A DNA stretch of 64,000 nucleotides from Marinobacter similis. GTDB taxonomy: Bacteria > Pseudomonadota > Gammaproteobacteria > Pseudomonadales > Oleiphilaceae. Made by a program: the position numbers and the translations under genes. Within the stretch, counting starts at the first letter, position 1. Each line of letters opens with the position of its first letter. The stretch is taken from contig NZ_CP007151.1 of NCBI RefSeq assembly GCF_000830985.1, positions 62,001 to 126,000 of the forward strand, written 5' to 3'. A model generated the notes under the pieces. That model did not search any database. It was not told the DNA's origin and saw only the letters and a program-made list of their open reading frames with translations. Positions 9,419 to 20,955 of this stretch are shown here, in pieces.

Positions 9419-10108
9419 TCAATGGCTCATAAAAGCAGTCAGCGGCAGTGTCCAGAGCCCGAATACGATCAGCATGACCGCCGTCCCCTTCCTGAATAAC
9501 CGGTTCCCCTGTAATCCCTTGATCCAGCCCGCAGCGTAGCCGGTCGCCAGCATCGACGGCAGAGTGCCAAGTCCAAAGAACACCATGGTCAGGGCAGCCG
9601 AACCGACGGTGGGTTGCAGTGCGGCCCAGCCGAGGGTGCTGTAAATCAGGCCGCAGGGCAACCAGCCCCACAACACGCCCAGAGCCAGTGCCTGGCCCGG
9701 ATGCCGCACCGGCAGCAATCGGCGGGTCAGCGGCGACAGTTTTGCCCACACTGGCGCGCCAAGACGTTCCACGTATCGGATCCCCTGCCACCACTGCGCC
9801 ATCGACAATCCCATCAGGATCAACAGTAGTCCGGCGATGGTTCGCAACACTCCGCCAAGTTCGGCCCATTGGTCGGCGGCGGAGGTGCTCAATAAGGCAA
9901 CCCCGGCTGCGATAACCGCATAACTGGCAATACGCCCGAAATTGAACGCCAGCAGCATCAGTGATTGCCGGAACCGGAAGCCCGAGCCGACCGGCAGAGC
10001 CATGGACAGCGATGCGCTAATGCCACCGCACATGCCCAGGCAGTGGGTGCTTCCGAGCAAGCCAATCAGAAAGGCACTGGGATAACTGAGGTAGAGTTCC
10101 GGACTCAT
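9419..10108 (-). CDS. TauE/SafE-like (UreH domain) membrane protein of the cbb3 cluster
   Basis: 229 residues with about six transmembrane helices and the family signature GSTHCLGMCGGI near the N-terminus, which holds His and Cys residues that could bind metal. Repeated GxxxxCG patterns (VLWGWLPCGLIYS) mark the second half. Genes of this type follow ccoS in many cbb3 oxidase clusters, and a copper-related maturation role has been proposed for relatives; neither substrate nor function can be read here. The start overlaps the ccoS stop by 4 bp, indicating coupled translation. Confidence 0.78.
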   Translation of the reverse strand: MSPELYLSYPSAFLIGLLGSTHCLGMCGGISASLSMALPVGSGFRFRQSLMLLAFNFGRIASYAVIAAGVALLSTSAADQWAELGGVLRTIAGLLLILMGLSMAQWWQGIRYVERLGAPVWAKLSPLTRRLLPVRHPGQALALGVLWGWLPCGLIYSTLGWAALQPTVGSAALTMVFFGLGTLPSMLATGYAAGWIKGLQGNRLFRKGTAVMLIVFGLWTLPLTAFMSH

Positions 10109-10389
10109 GGGTGTTTCGGTGAATCCTTGTCAGGGTCTGGTGCGGGCTCTTCTTTTGGCTTTGGATCTAGCTCGGGTTCGGGATTACTCGATTTCTCGTC
10201 GCTGTTGTCGGTCGGCAGATCGGTGCGAGCTTCGTCCGGGATCATGTCCTTGTCGTCGTCATACAGGATCCGGTGGGCCGGGCCTTCAAGGTCATCATAC
10301 TGGCCGTTCTTGACCGCCCAGGAAAACAGGGCAATACCCAGGGCAACGACAATCAGGACCAGTGGGACCAGAATCATAACGATTTGCAC
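10105..10389 (-). CDS. ccoS: cbb3-type cytochrome oxidase assembly protein CcoS
   Basis: 94 residues with one N-terminal transmembrane helix (VMILVPLVLIVVALGIALF) and the CcoS signature FSWAVKNGQYDDLEGPAHRIL. CcoS is needed for cofactor insertion into cbb3 oxidase. The C-terminal 40 residues are a Pro/Asp/Glu/Lys-rich tail longer than usual for the family and probably disordered. The start is a GTG preceded by GCGAGGT. It follows ccoI by 35 bp. Confidence 0.88.
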   Translation of the reverse strand: MQIVMILVPLVLIVVALGIALFSWAVKNGQYDDLEGPAHRILYDDDKDMIPDEARTDLPTDNSDEKSSNPEPELDPKPKEEPAPDPDKDSPKHP

Positions 10390-10424
10390 GGCAAGACCTC
10401 GCGAAAATTGTTTACAGCACGGTA

Positions 10425-12867
10425 TCAGGACGCAACCTGGGCGCCAACCGCTGGATTATGCTGATGCTGGGGTTGAGTGGAGGCTTTGCCAAGGCGCAGG
10501 GCGTTCAGGACCACGATCAGGGAGCTGATCGACATGCCAATCGCGGCGAGCCAGGGTGGCACCATGCCCGCAGCGGCCAGCGGCAGGGCGCAAACGTTGT
10601 ACACCAATGCCCATACCAGGTTCTGGCGGATCACTTTGCGCGTTCTGCGGCTGGTTTTGAGAGCCTCGATCAGCTGCACCAGTTGCCCATTCAGCAGTAC
10701 CGCATCGGCGTGCAGCTGGGTCAGATCCGCAGCCGATCCCATGGCTACGGAAATACCGGCGCCGGCCATGGAGGCAGGTCATTGAGCCCGTCGCCCACCA
10801 TCATGATCTGCCGGCCTTCACCCTTGAGCCGTTCCAGTACCTCGAGCTTCTGCTCGGGGGAAGCCTGCCCGATGGCCTCCGCAATACCCAGGGTTCGAGC
10901 CACCTGCTCGACATGCCCTGAACGGTCACCACTGAGTAGCAGGGTGCGAATGCCGAGGTCCTGCAACTCGCGAATGGCCTGGGCGGCATCTGGTCGAGGC
11001 TGATCATCCAGCGCGAAGCAGGCCAGCCATTCGTTGTCGGAGGCCAGCCAGATTTCCATGCCCGGGGCGCCCGGTGATTCCGGTGCAGGCGTGCTGACAA
11101 AACCCTGGACAAAGTCCTGGTGACCGATGAACAGGTTCTGGTCGCCGAGTTTTCCAGACAGTCCGCCCCCCAGATGGTTTCGAACCTGTTCCACCGCGGA
11201 TGATGAGCGATCGTGGAACACCCGGGCGACCGGATGTTCCGAGTGTTTTTCCAGCCCGGCGGCCAATCTCAGGCAGGTGGTCTCATCCTGGCTGCCCATA
11301 AGGGTGGTATTGACCAGATTCAATTCGCCTCGGGTCAGGGTGCCGGTTTTGTCGAAAACAACGGTATCCACGGTATTCATGGACTCGAGGGTGTGTCCGC
11401 GGGTTGGCAGAAACCCGAGGCGTCGCAGCTTCACGGTGGCAGCAGTAATGGCGGTCGGTGTCGCCAGCGACAGTGCGCAGGGGCAGGTGACCACCAGCAC
11501 TGACAGGGTGATGTCGAAAGCATTATCGGCACCGGCCAACCACCAGCCAAGCCAAACAATGGGTGCCAGAACCAGCACCCGGGCGACAAATTTGCCGGCC
11601 ATCCGGTCCGCCATCAGTGAAATCGGCGGTTTTTCTGACTGCACCCGGTCCAGTACCCGAATGATGTTGGACAAGCGAGTCTGTGAGCCGGCTTTGGTTA
11701 CCCGGATGTCCAGGGGGTGTTCGCCGTTGATACTGCCGGCATGCACCTGATCGCCTGGGTTACGGGGCTCCGGCAGATACTCACCGGTCAACGCCGCTTC
11801 GTTAAGTGTGGATTGGCCACTGACTATTTCACCGTCCACCGGCAGGGTTTCTCCGGGACGGACCCGGATGATGTCGCCGGGCTCTATAATGCGAGTTGGC
11901 ACCACGTCTACGTCTTCGCCGCGTACCCGGGCCGCGACACCGGGCTGGAAACCGGCCAGGGCATTACCGGTCAATCCGGCCCGGAACCGGGCCTGAACCT
12001 CGATATAGCGGCCCAGCAACAGGAAGAAGGTGAACATGCACACCGACTCGAAATAGACTTCCTCGCCACCAAACGCCGTTACCCAGGCGCTGGCCAGATA
12101 GGCGAGGCCAATGGCAATCGCTACCGGCACGTCCATGGTGAGGTGCCGTGTCTTCAAGTCTCGTAGGGCGTTACTGAAGAATGGCCGCGCACTGTAAAAC
12201 ACCACCGGAGTGGCGATCAGAAGGCTGAACCATCGAAAGAAACTGACAAAGTCGGGGGAGAGGTCGTTCACCATTTCAAAGTACAGCGGGAACGCCAGCA
12301 TCATGCTCTGGAACGAGCCTATGCCCGCCAGTACCAACCGAATCAGCATGGAGCGATGTTCGGCTCTCAGTAGTTGCTCGGCTTCATCGGGCTGGTAGGG
12401 GCGGGCGGTATAGCCGAGCTGGTGAATGGCAATCAGCAGATCGCTGAGACGGGTCTGGTCCGATGCCCAAACCAATCGTGCGCGTTGCGTGGTGTGATTA
12501 ACGGTGAAGGCAAGCACACCGGCTGCTGCTTCATGTGGTTTTCAAGCAACCAGATACAGGCGGCGCAGGTGATCCCACCGATTAATAGCTGGGCTTCCTG
12601 GCCTGCTTTCACGGGTGTCACAAAGGTGTTCTGAATTAGCGGGTGGTCCAGTTCCCGGATCCGTTCCAGTTCGGAGCGGGCCAGTTCGCGGGGGGTAACT
12701 GCGGGTTCGGTGCGGATGTCATAGAATCCGGTTAGTCCCTCGCGATGGATGGTTTCACAAACCGCCTTGCAACCCTCGCAGCAGAAGTGCCGGACCTGGC
12801 CCCGGAGATCCAGTGTAATAGCCGGATCTCCGGGTGCTGGCTCGCCGCAGTGGAAGCACTCTCGCAT
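10425..12867 (-). CDS. ccoI: cbb3 oxidase copper-translocating P-type ATPase CcoI (two frameshifts)
   Basis: Restored product about 814 residues; a copper P1B-ATPase supplying the binuclear centre of cbb3 oxidase. Order of motifs: an N-terminal CFHCGEPAP cysteine motif with HFCCEGCKAV, a heavy-metal-associated GITCAACIW, eight predicted membrane helices including the CPC motif (VVTCPCALSLATPTA), the phosphorylated DKTGT and the hinge GDGLND. The frame is broken near 12521 (CCC read as CC, coding strand) and near 10771 (CCC read as CC). Both repairs restore conserved sequence. After the hinge the protein reads NDLPPMAGAG, where Ala is more usual than Leu. It lies between ccoH and ccoS. Confidence 0.9.
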
Positions 12868-12877
12868 CACTCTCGGG

Positions 12878-13393
12878 TCACTCTTGGACAGTACCTTCTG
12901 AGCTCACGGTCAGGCCGTTCTCAGCCGGCAACCAGGCCTCACCTTTCAGGCGCCAGTCATTGTCTGGCCCGCGCAGATCGTAGTACCAGCGTCCATCGAT
13001 GTCTTCGAGCATGTTGCCACGGTATTTCCCGGTACCGACTTTTTGGAATTGCACGGTTCGGTCTCGGTCGGCCAAGGTAGGGTGGAACAGGTTCAGGATC
13101 AGATAGGGGAACTCTGCCGGGCCCTGAGCGGTGCTGAGATCAAGGGCGATGGTGCGCTGTTCGAAAGCCATTTCCGCCATAATGCCGAGATCAGCCGCTT
13201 TTTGATCCCGCGCGATCTGGAGGTTGATGCCACGGCCCGCTTTGGAATAGTCGTCGGTGACCATGGTGTCGTCGAGGTTGGTTGCCACGATGATCATGGA
13301 GATACACCAGATAATGGCAGCAATTGGAAAAATGGTCAGAAACCAGAACCAGGGCTGACGATACCAGGGGGCTATCGGGGCTTGTTCAGTCAT
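12878..13393 (-). CDS. ccoH: FixH/CcoH family protein, cbb3 oxidase assembly
   Basis: About 171 residues: one N-terminal transmembrane helix (WFWFLTIFPIAAIIWCISMII) and a periplasmic beta-rich domain (LILNLFHPTLADRDRTVQF, then GRWYYDL), the FixH/CcoH layout. The family stabilises the assembling cbb3 complex with CcoI. The chosen start reads MTEQAPIAPWYRQPW; an ATG five codons earlier is possible. It is flanked by ccoG and ccoI in the usual order. Confidence 0.83.
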   Translation of the reverse strand: MTEQAPIAPWYRQPWFWFLTIFPIAAIIWCISMIIVATNLDDTMVTDDYSKAGRGINLQIARDQKAADLGIMAEMAFEQRTIALDLSTAQGPAEFPYLILNLFHPTLADRDRTVQFQKVGTGKYRGNMLEDIDGRWYYDLRGPDNDWRLKGEAWLPAENGLTVSSEGTVQE

Positions 13394-13442
13394 ATCATTC
13401 GTTCTCATAAAAACAGGGGGTGGTCGCTGCGCATTCCATTGA

Positions 13443-14871
13443 TCAGCGCGTTGGACCGACAAATCGGCTCTCAGTTTCTAGCATCAGCGTTTCATCCGCT
13501 TCGGATTGCGCGCGGAAGAAAATCTCGTTGTTGGACTGACTGATCGATTCCGGTGGCACGTCGACAACGGTCGGCAGTGATCTGTTCTCGCCGCTAAGCA
13601 CCGTGATCGAGGTCTGCGTCAGAATCTGAATGTCTTCCAGGCCCTGGACAGACAGTACGAAGGTCTGGGGCACTTCGGTCATGTTGGCGATCTTCAGGGT
13701 GTAGGAGTTCTCGATGCGACCTTGGCCATTGAAGCTGTAGAGCGCCCCCCGATCCCGAAGTGCGTCCATCTGGCCCGGAATCCGGGTGGCGATGGTGAAC
13801 ACAATCGCGCCCATCATGAGCAGCAAGGCCGCGCCGTAGCCGAACGTCCTCGGGCGCAGAAGTTTTGACGGTTTGCCCTCAAGCTCGTTTTCCGTGGTGT
13901 AGCGGATCAGGCCTCTCGGGTAGTCCATCTTATCCATGATCTCGTCGCAGGCGTCGATGCACAGCGCGCAGCCAATGCACTCATATTGAAGGCCATCGCG
14001 AATGTCGATGCCGGTGGGGCAGACCTGGACACACTGACCGCAGTCAATGCAGTCACCCAAGCCAGCCTCGGCCGGATCCACACCTTTCTTACGCCCGCCA
14101 CGAGGCTCGCCCCGGTTGGGTCGTAGGATACGACCCGGGTGTCGGGATCAAACATGACCGACTGGAAGCGGGCGTAAGGGCACATGTACAGGCAGACCTG
14201 TTCGCGCATCCAGCCGGCGTTGAGATAGGTGGCGACGGTAAAGAACGCAACCCAGAAATAGGCCCAGCCATTGGCCTGCAGCGTGAAGATGTCGGCAATC
14301 AGCTCGCGAATGGGGTAGAAATAGCCAACAAAGGTCAGCCCGGTGGCCAGGGCGATTAACATCCAGACCGTGTGCTTGGCGGATTTCTTGAATAGTTTGC
14401 TACCGGACCCGGGCGCCTGGTCCAGCTTCATGCGCTTGTTCCGGCTGCCTCGATGCGTTCTTCCACCCACATGAAAATGAACGTCCACACGGTTTGTGGG
14501 CAGGTATAACCGCACCAGACCCGGCCGAAGAGGGTAGTGATAAAGAACAGGCCAAAGGCCGAGATGATCAGCATCCCCGACAGCAGGATGAAATCCTTCG
14601 GGTAGAAGGTGATACCGAAGAGGTGAAACTCCCGGGCGGGGAGATCAAACAGGATCAGCGGTTGGCCATCCTGAGTGATCCATACAAACAGGAAGTACAT
14701 GCCCATGAGCAGCAGCAGGCTAACGTTCCTGATGCGCTGAAAGAAGCCTTTGACTTCTTTGACGTAAATCTTCTTTCGACTCGCGTAAAGTTCAACGCTT
14801 CCGGGTTTATTGTTGTTATCGGAGGGGTCAGAAGATGGGTCGATTTGTTTGACCGGAATCTCACTGCTCAT
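13443..14871 (-). CDS. ccoG: Cytochrome c oxidase accessory protein CcoG, polyferredoxin (two frameshifts)
   Basis: Restored product about 476 residues. The N-terminal half has membrane helices and the motif RVWCGYTCPQTVW. The middle carries two 4Fe-4S clusters (CIDCGQCVQVCPTG and CIGCALCIDAC). The C-terminal half is a periplasmic immunoglobulin-like domain. CcoG reduces copper for cbb3 biogenesis. The frame is broken near 14449 (GGG read as GG, coding strand) and near 14115 (CCC read as CC); repairs give VEERIEGSRNKRMK and YDPTRGEPRGGRKKG, both family-like. The ATG at 14871 follows a strong GGGAGG site. Confidence 0.9.
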
Positions 14872-14966
14872 CGAAACCTCCCGATGAAAGGGCAAAGCCC
14901 GAAATGGCCCCGGAGGGCGATCTGATCTGTTCTAGGCTGGGCCCGGACAAACAGGACTCAGGCTGG

Positions 14967-14997
14967 AAAAGACCAGGCCGGAGCTAGCGCTCCGGCC
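14967..14997 (-). terminator. Intrinsic terminator downstream of ccoP
   Basis: On the minus strand, just after the ccoP stop, GGCCGGAGC, a GCTA loop and GCTCCGGCC make a 9-bp GC-rich stem, then TGGTCTTTT. It probably ends or attenuates the ccoNOQP transcript ahead of ccoG. Confidence 0.6.
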
Positions 14998-15004
14998 GGT
15001 TAAC

Positions 15005-15893
15005 TCAGTTGGACAAGCTGTATACGTACGCAGCGAGTATCTGAATCTGGTCTTCAGTCAGACGGCCGCTTTGGGCGGGCATCTGGTTCTGGCGACCATA
15101 GAGTACGGTTTCCTTGATCCACTCGTAGTTGGATCCGTACAGCCAGATGTTGTCCGTCAGGTTGGGTGCGCCGACCGCCTGATTACCCTTGCCATCGGCG
15201 CCATGGCAGGCAGCACAGCCCTGCGCAAAGACAGCTTCGCCTGCTTTGGCGGCTTCGGCGTCCTTTTCGCGGCCGCTGTAGCTGAGCACATAGTTAACGA
15301 CCTGATCAACTTGCTCGCTGGTCATGTTGGGCATAACGCCTTTTGCCGGCATGGCGCCCATACGCCCGTTGTGCAGAGTTTCCAGAATTGCTTCCGGGGT
15401 GCCGCCATAGAGCCAGTCGTCATCGGTCAGGTTAGGGAAGCCAACCTGGCCACGGGCCGCTGAGCCGTGGCAGACCTGGCAGTTGTTGGCAAACAGACGC
15501 TGACCGATCTTAAGGCATCGTCGTTGTTGGCCAGCTCTACAACCGGGGTGTTACCAAACTGGGCATAGATCTCGCCATACTTTTCCTCAGCTTCGGCCAC
15601 TTCAGCTCCCACTGATTGACCGAGGTCCAGCCCAGAATACCCTTGAAGTTACCGAGGCCGGGATACAGGACCAGGTAGCCGAGGGCGAATACACAGGTTG
15701 CCAGGAACAGGTAGAACCACCACTTCGGCAGCGGGTTGTCGTATTCCTCGATACCATCGAAGGAATGGCCGGTGGTTCGGTCAGTCTCGGTATCGGTGGT
15801 CTGGCTTTTGCGGGTCGCCCACAGCAGCCATACACAGCCGAAAATCGTACCGAGCACGATCACGCTGATCCAGAGGCTCCAAAAGGTACTCAT
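15005..15893 (-). CDS. ccoP: cbb3 oxidase subunit III, diheme cytochrome c CcoP (two frameshifts)
   Basis: Restored product about 296 residues. The N-terminus has a membrane helix ([19 protein letters not shown]), then a second helix ([21 protein letters not shown]). Two cytochrome c domains follow with heme motifs CQVCHG and CAACHG and axial Met residues ([11 protein letters not shown] and NQMPAQSG). Single bases are missing near 15606 (GG read as G, coding strand) and near 15510 (AAA read as AA, one of only two A/T-run breaks in the window). The protein passes electrons to CcoO and CcoN. It overlaps ccoQ by 4 bp. Confidence 0.92.
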
Positions 15894-16075
15894 TGTTTCT
15901 TCTCCGTTTTTTCCTGTTCGAGAGTACGCTTTTCCACATCGTCGTCATCGAACGGCAGATGCGCTGCCTCATCATTGGCTTTCTTGCGGTGGGCGCTGTA
16001 GGCCCACCAGACAATGCCCAAGAATGCGATCATGACCAGAATCGTTTGGATACCGCGTAACTCGTTCATATCCAT
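15890..16075 (-). CDS. ccoQ: cbb3 oxidase subunit IV CcoQ
   Basis: About 61 residues, one transmembrane helix ([21 protein letters not shown]) and a charged cytoplasmic tail, as for CcoQ/FixQ, which stabilises the oxidase. It sits between ccoO and ccoP with overlapping junctions, typical of the operon. Start MDMNELRG is chosen; a GTG at 16084 overlapping the ccoO stop is an alternative. Confidence 0.85.
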   Translation of the reverse strand: MDMNELRGIQTILVMIAFLGIVWWAYSAHRKKANDEAAHLPFDDDDVEKRTLEQEKTEKKQ

Positions 16076-16080
16076 CGGGA

Positions 16081-16689
16081 TCACCGCTTGTCTGAAATCA
16101 CAGTACCTAATTGTTGCAGGTACGCGACCAGAGCCTCGATTTCAAATTTACCTTCCACTTGCGACTCGGCGTTCGCAATCTGCTCGTCGGTGTAAGGCAC
16201 ACCCAGGGTCTGCAGAGTTTCCATTTTGTCTGCGGTCTTGGTGTGATCTACCCGATCTTCGAACAGCCACGGGAAGGCCGGCATGTTGGACTCAGGCACA
16301 ACACTGCGCGGGTTATACAGGTGCTGGCGCTGCCAGGCATCTGAATAACGGCCGCCAACACGGGCCAGGTCAGGGCCGGTGCGCTTGGAGCCCCACAGGA
16401 ACGGACGGTCATACACGAACTCACCAGCCACGGAGTAGTGGCCATAGCGCTCGGTTTCGGCCCGGAACGGACGAATCTGCTGGGTATGGCAGACGTGACA
16501 ACCTTCGCGGATGTAGATGTCTCGGCCTTCCAGTTCCAGAGCAGAGTAGGGCTCAAGGCCCTCTATTGGCTCATTGGTCTCTTTGAGGAAGAACAGGGGG
16601 ACCACCTCAACCAGAAAGCCGCCGCTGATGGTCAGGATGATCAGTACGATCATCAGACCGAGGTTCTTTTCAACTATTTCGTGTTTCAT
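16081..16689 (-). CDS. ccoO: cbb3 oxidase subunit II, monoheme cytochrome c CcoO
   Basis: 202 residues: N-terminal membrane anchor ([22 protein letters not shown]) and a cytochrome c domain with heme motif [12 protein letters not shown]. Further signatures are [20 protein letters not shown] and [15 protein letters not shown], which are strongly conserved in CcoO. It relays electrons from CcoP to the CcoN heme-copper centre. The frame is intact. It lies 18 bp after ccoN. Confidence 0.95.
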   Translation of the reverse strand: MKHEIVEKNLGLMIVLIILTISGGFLVEVVPLFFLKETNEPIEGLEPYSALELEGRDIYIREGCHVCHTQQIRPFRAETERYGHYSVAGEFVYDRPFLWGSKRTGPDLARVGGRYSDAWQRQHLYNPRSVVPESNMPAFPWLFEDRVDHTKTADKMETLQTLGVPYTDEQIANAESQVEGKFEIEALVAYLQQLGTVISDKR

Positions 16690-16706
16690 CTGGTCTCTCT
16701 CTTCCC

Positions 16707-18135
<1,429 letters not shown>

Positions 18136-18204
18136 AGCCTTACCAATGGGTTTCAAGTGAAAAATATGCGGGCGCAAGTATGGAGAAAGCATGAGCGCTT
18201 TGCA

Positions 18205-18218
18205 ATGACTCAGGTCAA
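18205..18218 (-). promoter_or_regulatory. Candidate Anr/FNR-type box upstream of ccoN
   Basis: On the minus strand the site reads TTGACCTGAGTCAT, matching seven of ten defined bases of TTGAT-N4-ATCAA. It lies 70 bp ahead of the ccoN ATG, a reasonable place for an activator site. cbb3 operons are commonly Anr/FNR-controlled; the match itself is imperfect. Confidence 0.35.
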
Positions 18219-18321
18219 CTCCAAAACCCTCTCAAAGGCGCCGAAATCAGCAACATGGCACCCTCGATAGTCCGCCGTGGAAGTCAGTTTGATTGGCGTA
18301 GATACCTCTGCCTGAGTTGCA

Positions 18322-19023
18322 ATGATAGTTGCTAAAAACCGGAAGGTGAATTCAGTGGATTTGTTGAAAACGAAAAGTTTTGGGGCCAAATCCCGTGCGG
18401 TTTTGGTTCTGGCTCACGGTGCCGGTGCGCCGACGGACTCACCGTTTATGGAAGAGCTTGCGCAGGCTCTTGAAGTTAATGGTATTTCGACGGTGCGGTT
18501 TGAATTTCCGTACATGCAAAAGCGGCGCGAGGATGGCCGTAAGCGACCGCCTGACCGTCAGCCCAGATTGCTGGAATATTTTTCTGAGGTGGTCGACCAG
18601 GTTCGGCTGGAACTGAACCATGACTGCCCTGTGCTGGTCGGTGGCAAGTCCATGGGCGGCCGGATGGCGAGTGTGTTGGCCAGTGAACGATCAGACCTTG
18701 CCGGGGTTGTGGGGTTTGGTTACCCCTTTCATCCGCCGGGTCGCCTGGATAAGTGGCGCACGGATCACTTTGCTTCACTGCGCTGCCCCATGCTGGTTGT
18801 GCAGGGCACTCGGGACCCGTTTGGAAAGGTCGAGGAGCTGGACGGGTATCCCGAAACCTGGGACCGGGTTCAGGTTGAATGGCTGGAGGGTGGTAATCAC
18901 GATTTTCAGCCGTTGGCCCGCCAAAAGAGTAGCCAATCGACGTTAATTGCTGATGCTGCGCGGCAGGCAAGGGCCTTTGTGGATGGACTGGGTCGGGCTC
19001 AGGTCTCGTCTACCGGGGTGTGA
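18322..19023 (+). CDS. Alpha/beta hydrolase of the KANL3/Tex30-like family
   Basis: 233 residues, single alpha/beta-hydrolase domain. The family N-terminal motif VLVLAHGAGAPTDSPFME is followed by the nucleophile elbow VGGKSMGGRMAS (Ser), an Asp in VVQGTRDPFG and a His in EGGNHDFQPL. This fits the KANL3/Tex30 (dienelactone-hydrolase-like) group of bacterial proteins, whose substrates are unknown. It is cytoplasmic with no signal peptide. It is divergent from ccoN, and its 3' end overlaps the convergent cyclase gene by 25 bp. Confidence 0.82.
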   Translation: MIVAKNRKVNSVDLLKTKSFGAKSRAVLVLAHGAGAPTDSPFMEELAQALEVNGISTVRFEFPYMQKRREDGRKRPPDRQPRLLEYFSEVVDQVRLELNHDCPVLVGGKSMGGRMASVLASERSDLAGVVGFGYPFHPPGRLDKWRTDHFASLRCPMLVVQGTRDPFGKVEELDGYPETWDRVQVEWLEGGNHDFQPLARQKSSQSTLIADAARQARAFVDGLGRAQVSSTGV

Positions 19024-20842
19024 TCCGACACGATAATTCGATTCCGACCTTCTGCTTGGCACGATAAAGGGCGTCGTCCGCGCGCTTGAACAGGCTGTCC
19101 TGATCTTCCCCCGGGCTCAATGCGGCGACACCGGCACTGACAGTAATTCGGGCTGAGGCTCCATCCGGGCTGGCCAATGTGTGGATTCAATGGCCCGGAG
19201 AATTGATTCGCAGACCTGGCGGGCGCCTTCAATGCCTGTTCCTGGCAAGAGCAGTGCAAATTCCTCCCCGCCAAACCGGATGGCCACGTCTCTTGGGCGC
19301 TTGGTATGACGGGTCAGGACGTCGGCAATCAGCTGTAGGAAGGTGTCGCCAAAGCTGTGGCCCCAGGTGTCGTTGATGGTTTTGAAATGGTCGGCGTCCA
19401 GCAGGGCGATAGTAAGAGGGTGCCCAGTCCGGCGCGCTTCGGCGCAGAGCTCGGGCAGGATGTTGTCCATGTGGCGCCGGTTCTGCAGTCCCGTTAAGGC
19501 ATCATTCAGGCTGAGTGCAGCCAGCTGACGATTGGCTTCTTCCAGTTCCCGCATGGTGTTTCGAAGCTGTGAGGTGCGCTCGTGAACCTTGAATTCGAGG
19601 TTGGTGCGAGCCGAATGCTCCACCGCCAGAAGCTTCTCATTCAACAGGCGCCACCGTTGCACCATGGCGTAGTTCAGGAGCACCACCTGACCACCCACCA
19701 CGACCTGCATAAGCGCTTCGCGGGCCAGGAAGTCGGCAAGATAGCCAAATGCTGCCAGGGCATAGATGAGCCCTCCGACGAGCATGACAAGCCAGGCGAC
19801 CACGTACCACTTGGCGGCTGATAACCTTCGAGCCATCGGCCAATTGCGATGATGAACAGACTGCCTAACACCGTTAGGGCAAGGACGGTATTGAGCATAA
19901 TACCCGTCCTGTAGGGCAGGAGCAGGGTTAAGCCCAGGAAGCCAAAGCAGGCCCAAGCCAGAGCTTTGGTGGTCAGGTCCGCCAGGGATTTCTCGCCAAT
20001 TTCGAGGAACGAACGGCCGAACAGTGTCATCGATAACGCGCATAGCACCAGGCTCATTGGGATGGAAGTGTTGGCCAAGCTGGCGCTGTTGGGCCAGAAA
20101 TACTGGTTGGCGAACCCGCCCATAGCAAACATGAATAACCCCATGGCAGCCATGTAGAATGCGTTATAGAAGTAGTAAATCGTTCCGGAGCTGAAGAACA
20201 GAAGTAGGTTAAACGCGGAGAAAACCAGCAACGCGCCGTAAAATAGCCCGTGCGTTAAAGTCAGGTGATTGCTCTCAACAATGAGCTCGCTGGGAGATTC
20301 GAAAGTAAGCGGCACATTAAGTGCCCCGCTGCTCTTTACGCGCACTGTGATGGTGAGAGTCTCGGTGCTGTCGAGCGTGACGGGAAGCAGGAAGTACCGG
20401 TAGTCTATGCCGCGGGAATCGAAAGGCGCTGGTCACCGGTTTCAATAATTCGGTTCGGGCCATTGCCTGACTGCCAGAAGGTTACCTCATCAATCAGCGG
20501 GTAGTTTAGCGTCAGGTACCAAAGATTCCGGTAATCGCCCGGATTGGTGACCTTAAGCTGTATCCAGTAAACCGATGGTGTGTGACTGAATACAAGATCC
20601 TGGCCTTTGGCAGGGCGCCAGTTTAGTTGCGCTGGCAGTTCATCGGGTGTGGCGGCGTCATGGGCAGGGTCGTCGGGTGCGGCACTGTAATAACAGACAA
20701 AATGCATCAGCGATTGCCTGGCCTGAGCACTGGTCGCGTCGAGTATCGGGCATTCCGTTCTCGAATCCGATGCATAGGAAAAAGCTGCCGCAGGCAGCAG
20801 GCAAAGGCTCAAGAGGACGATTTGGCGTAAGGCGCGCAACAT
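18999..20842 (-). CDS. Membrane diguanylate cyclase with 7TMR-DISM sensor (four frameshifts)
   Basis: Restored product about 615 residues. Signal peptide, then an extracellular 7TMR-DISMED2-like beta domain (VYWIQLKVTNPGDYRNLWYL), seven helices (from LTHGLFYGALLVFSAFNLLLF), a short coiled coil and a GGDEF domain. The active site reads RFGGEEF and an inhibitory RxxD site (RPRD) sits five residues before it, so it should make c-di-GMP with product inhibition. Four bases are missing: near 20425, 19833, 19183 and 19048, each a G/C triplet read as a pair. Correcting them leaves one frame from signal peptide to VSDHTPVDET. The ligand sensed is unknown. Confidence 0.85.
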
Positions 20843-20955
20843 CGGGTTTTCCACGGAGATTAGTCCGGGAAGTGTAGCCGAAGCGTTAACCCGCGGATGT
20901 TAAACAGTTTGAAATTTGCAGGGCCGTGTCAGTGGCCCACAAACACAGGTATTGC

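Noticed and set aside
18289-18302. TTGATTGGCGTAGA as a second Anr/FNR box
   Set aside because: Only the left half matches; it is 154 bp from ccoN and close to the divergent hydrolase.
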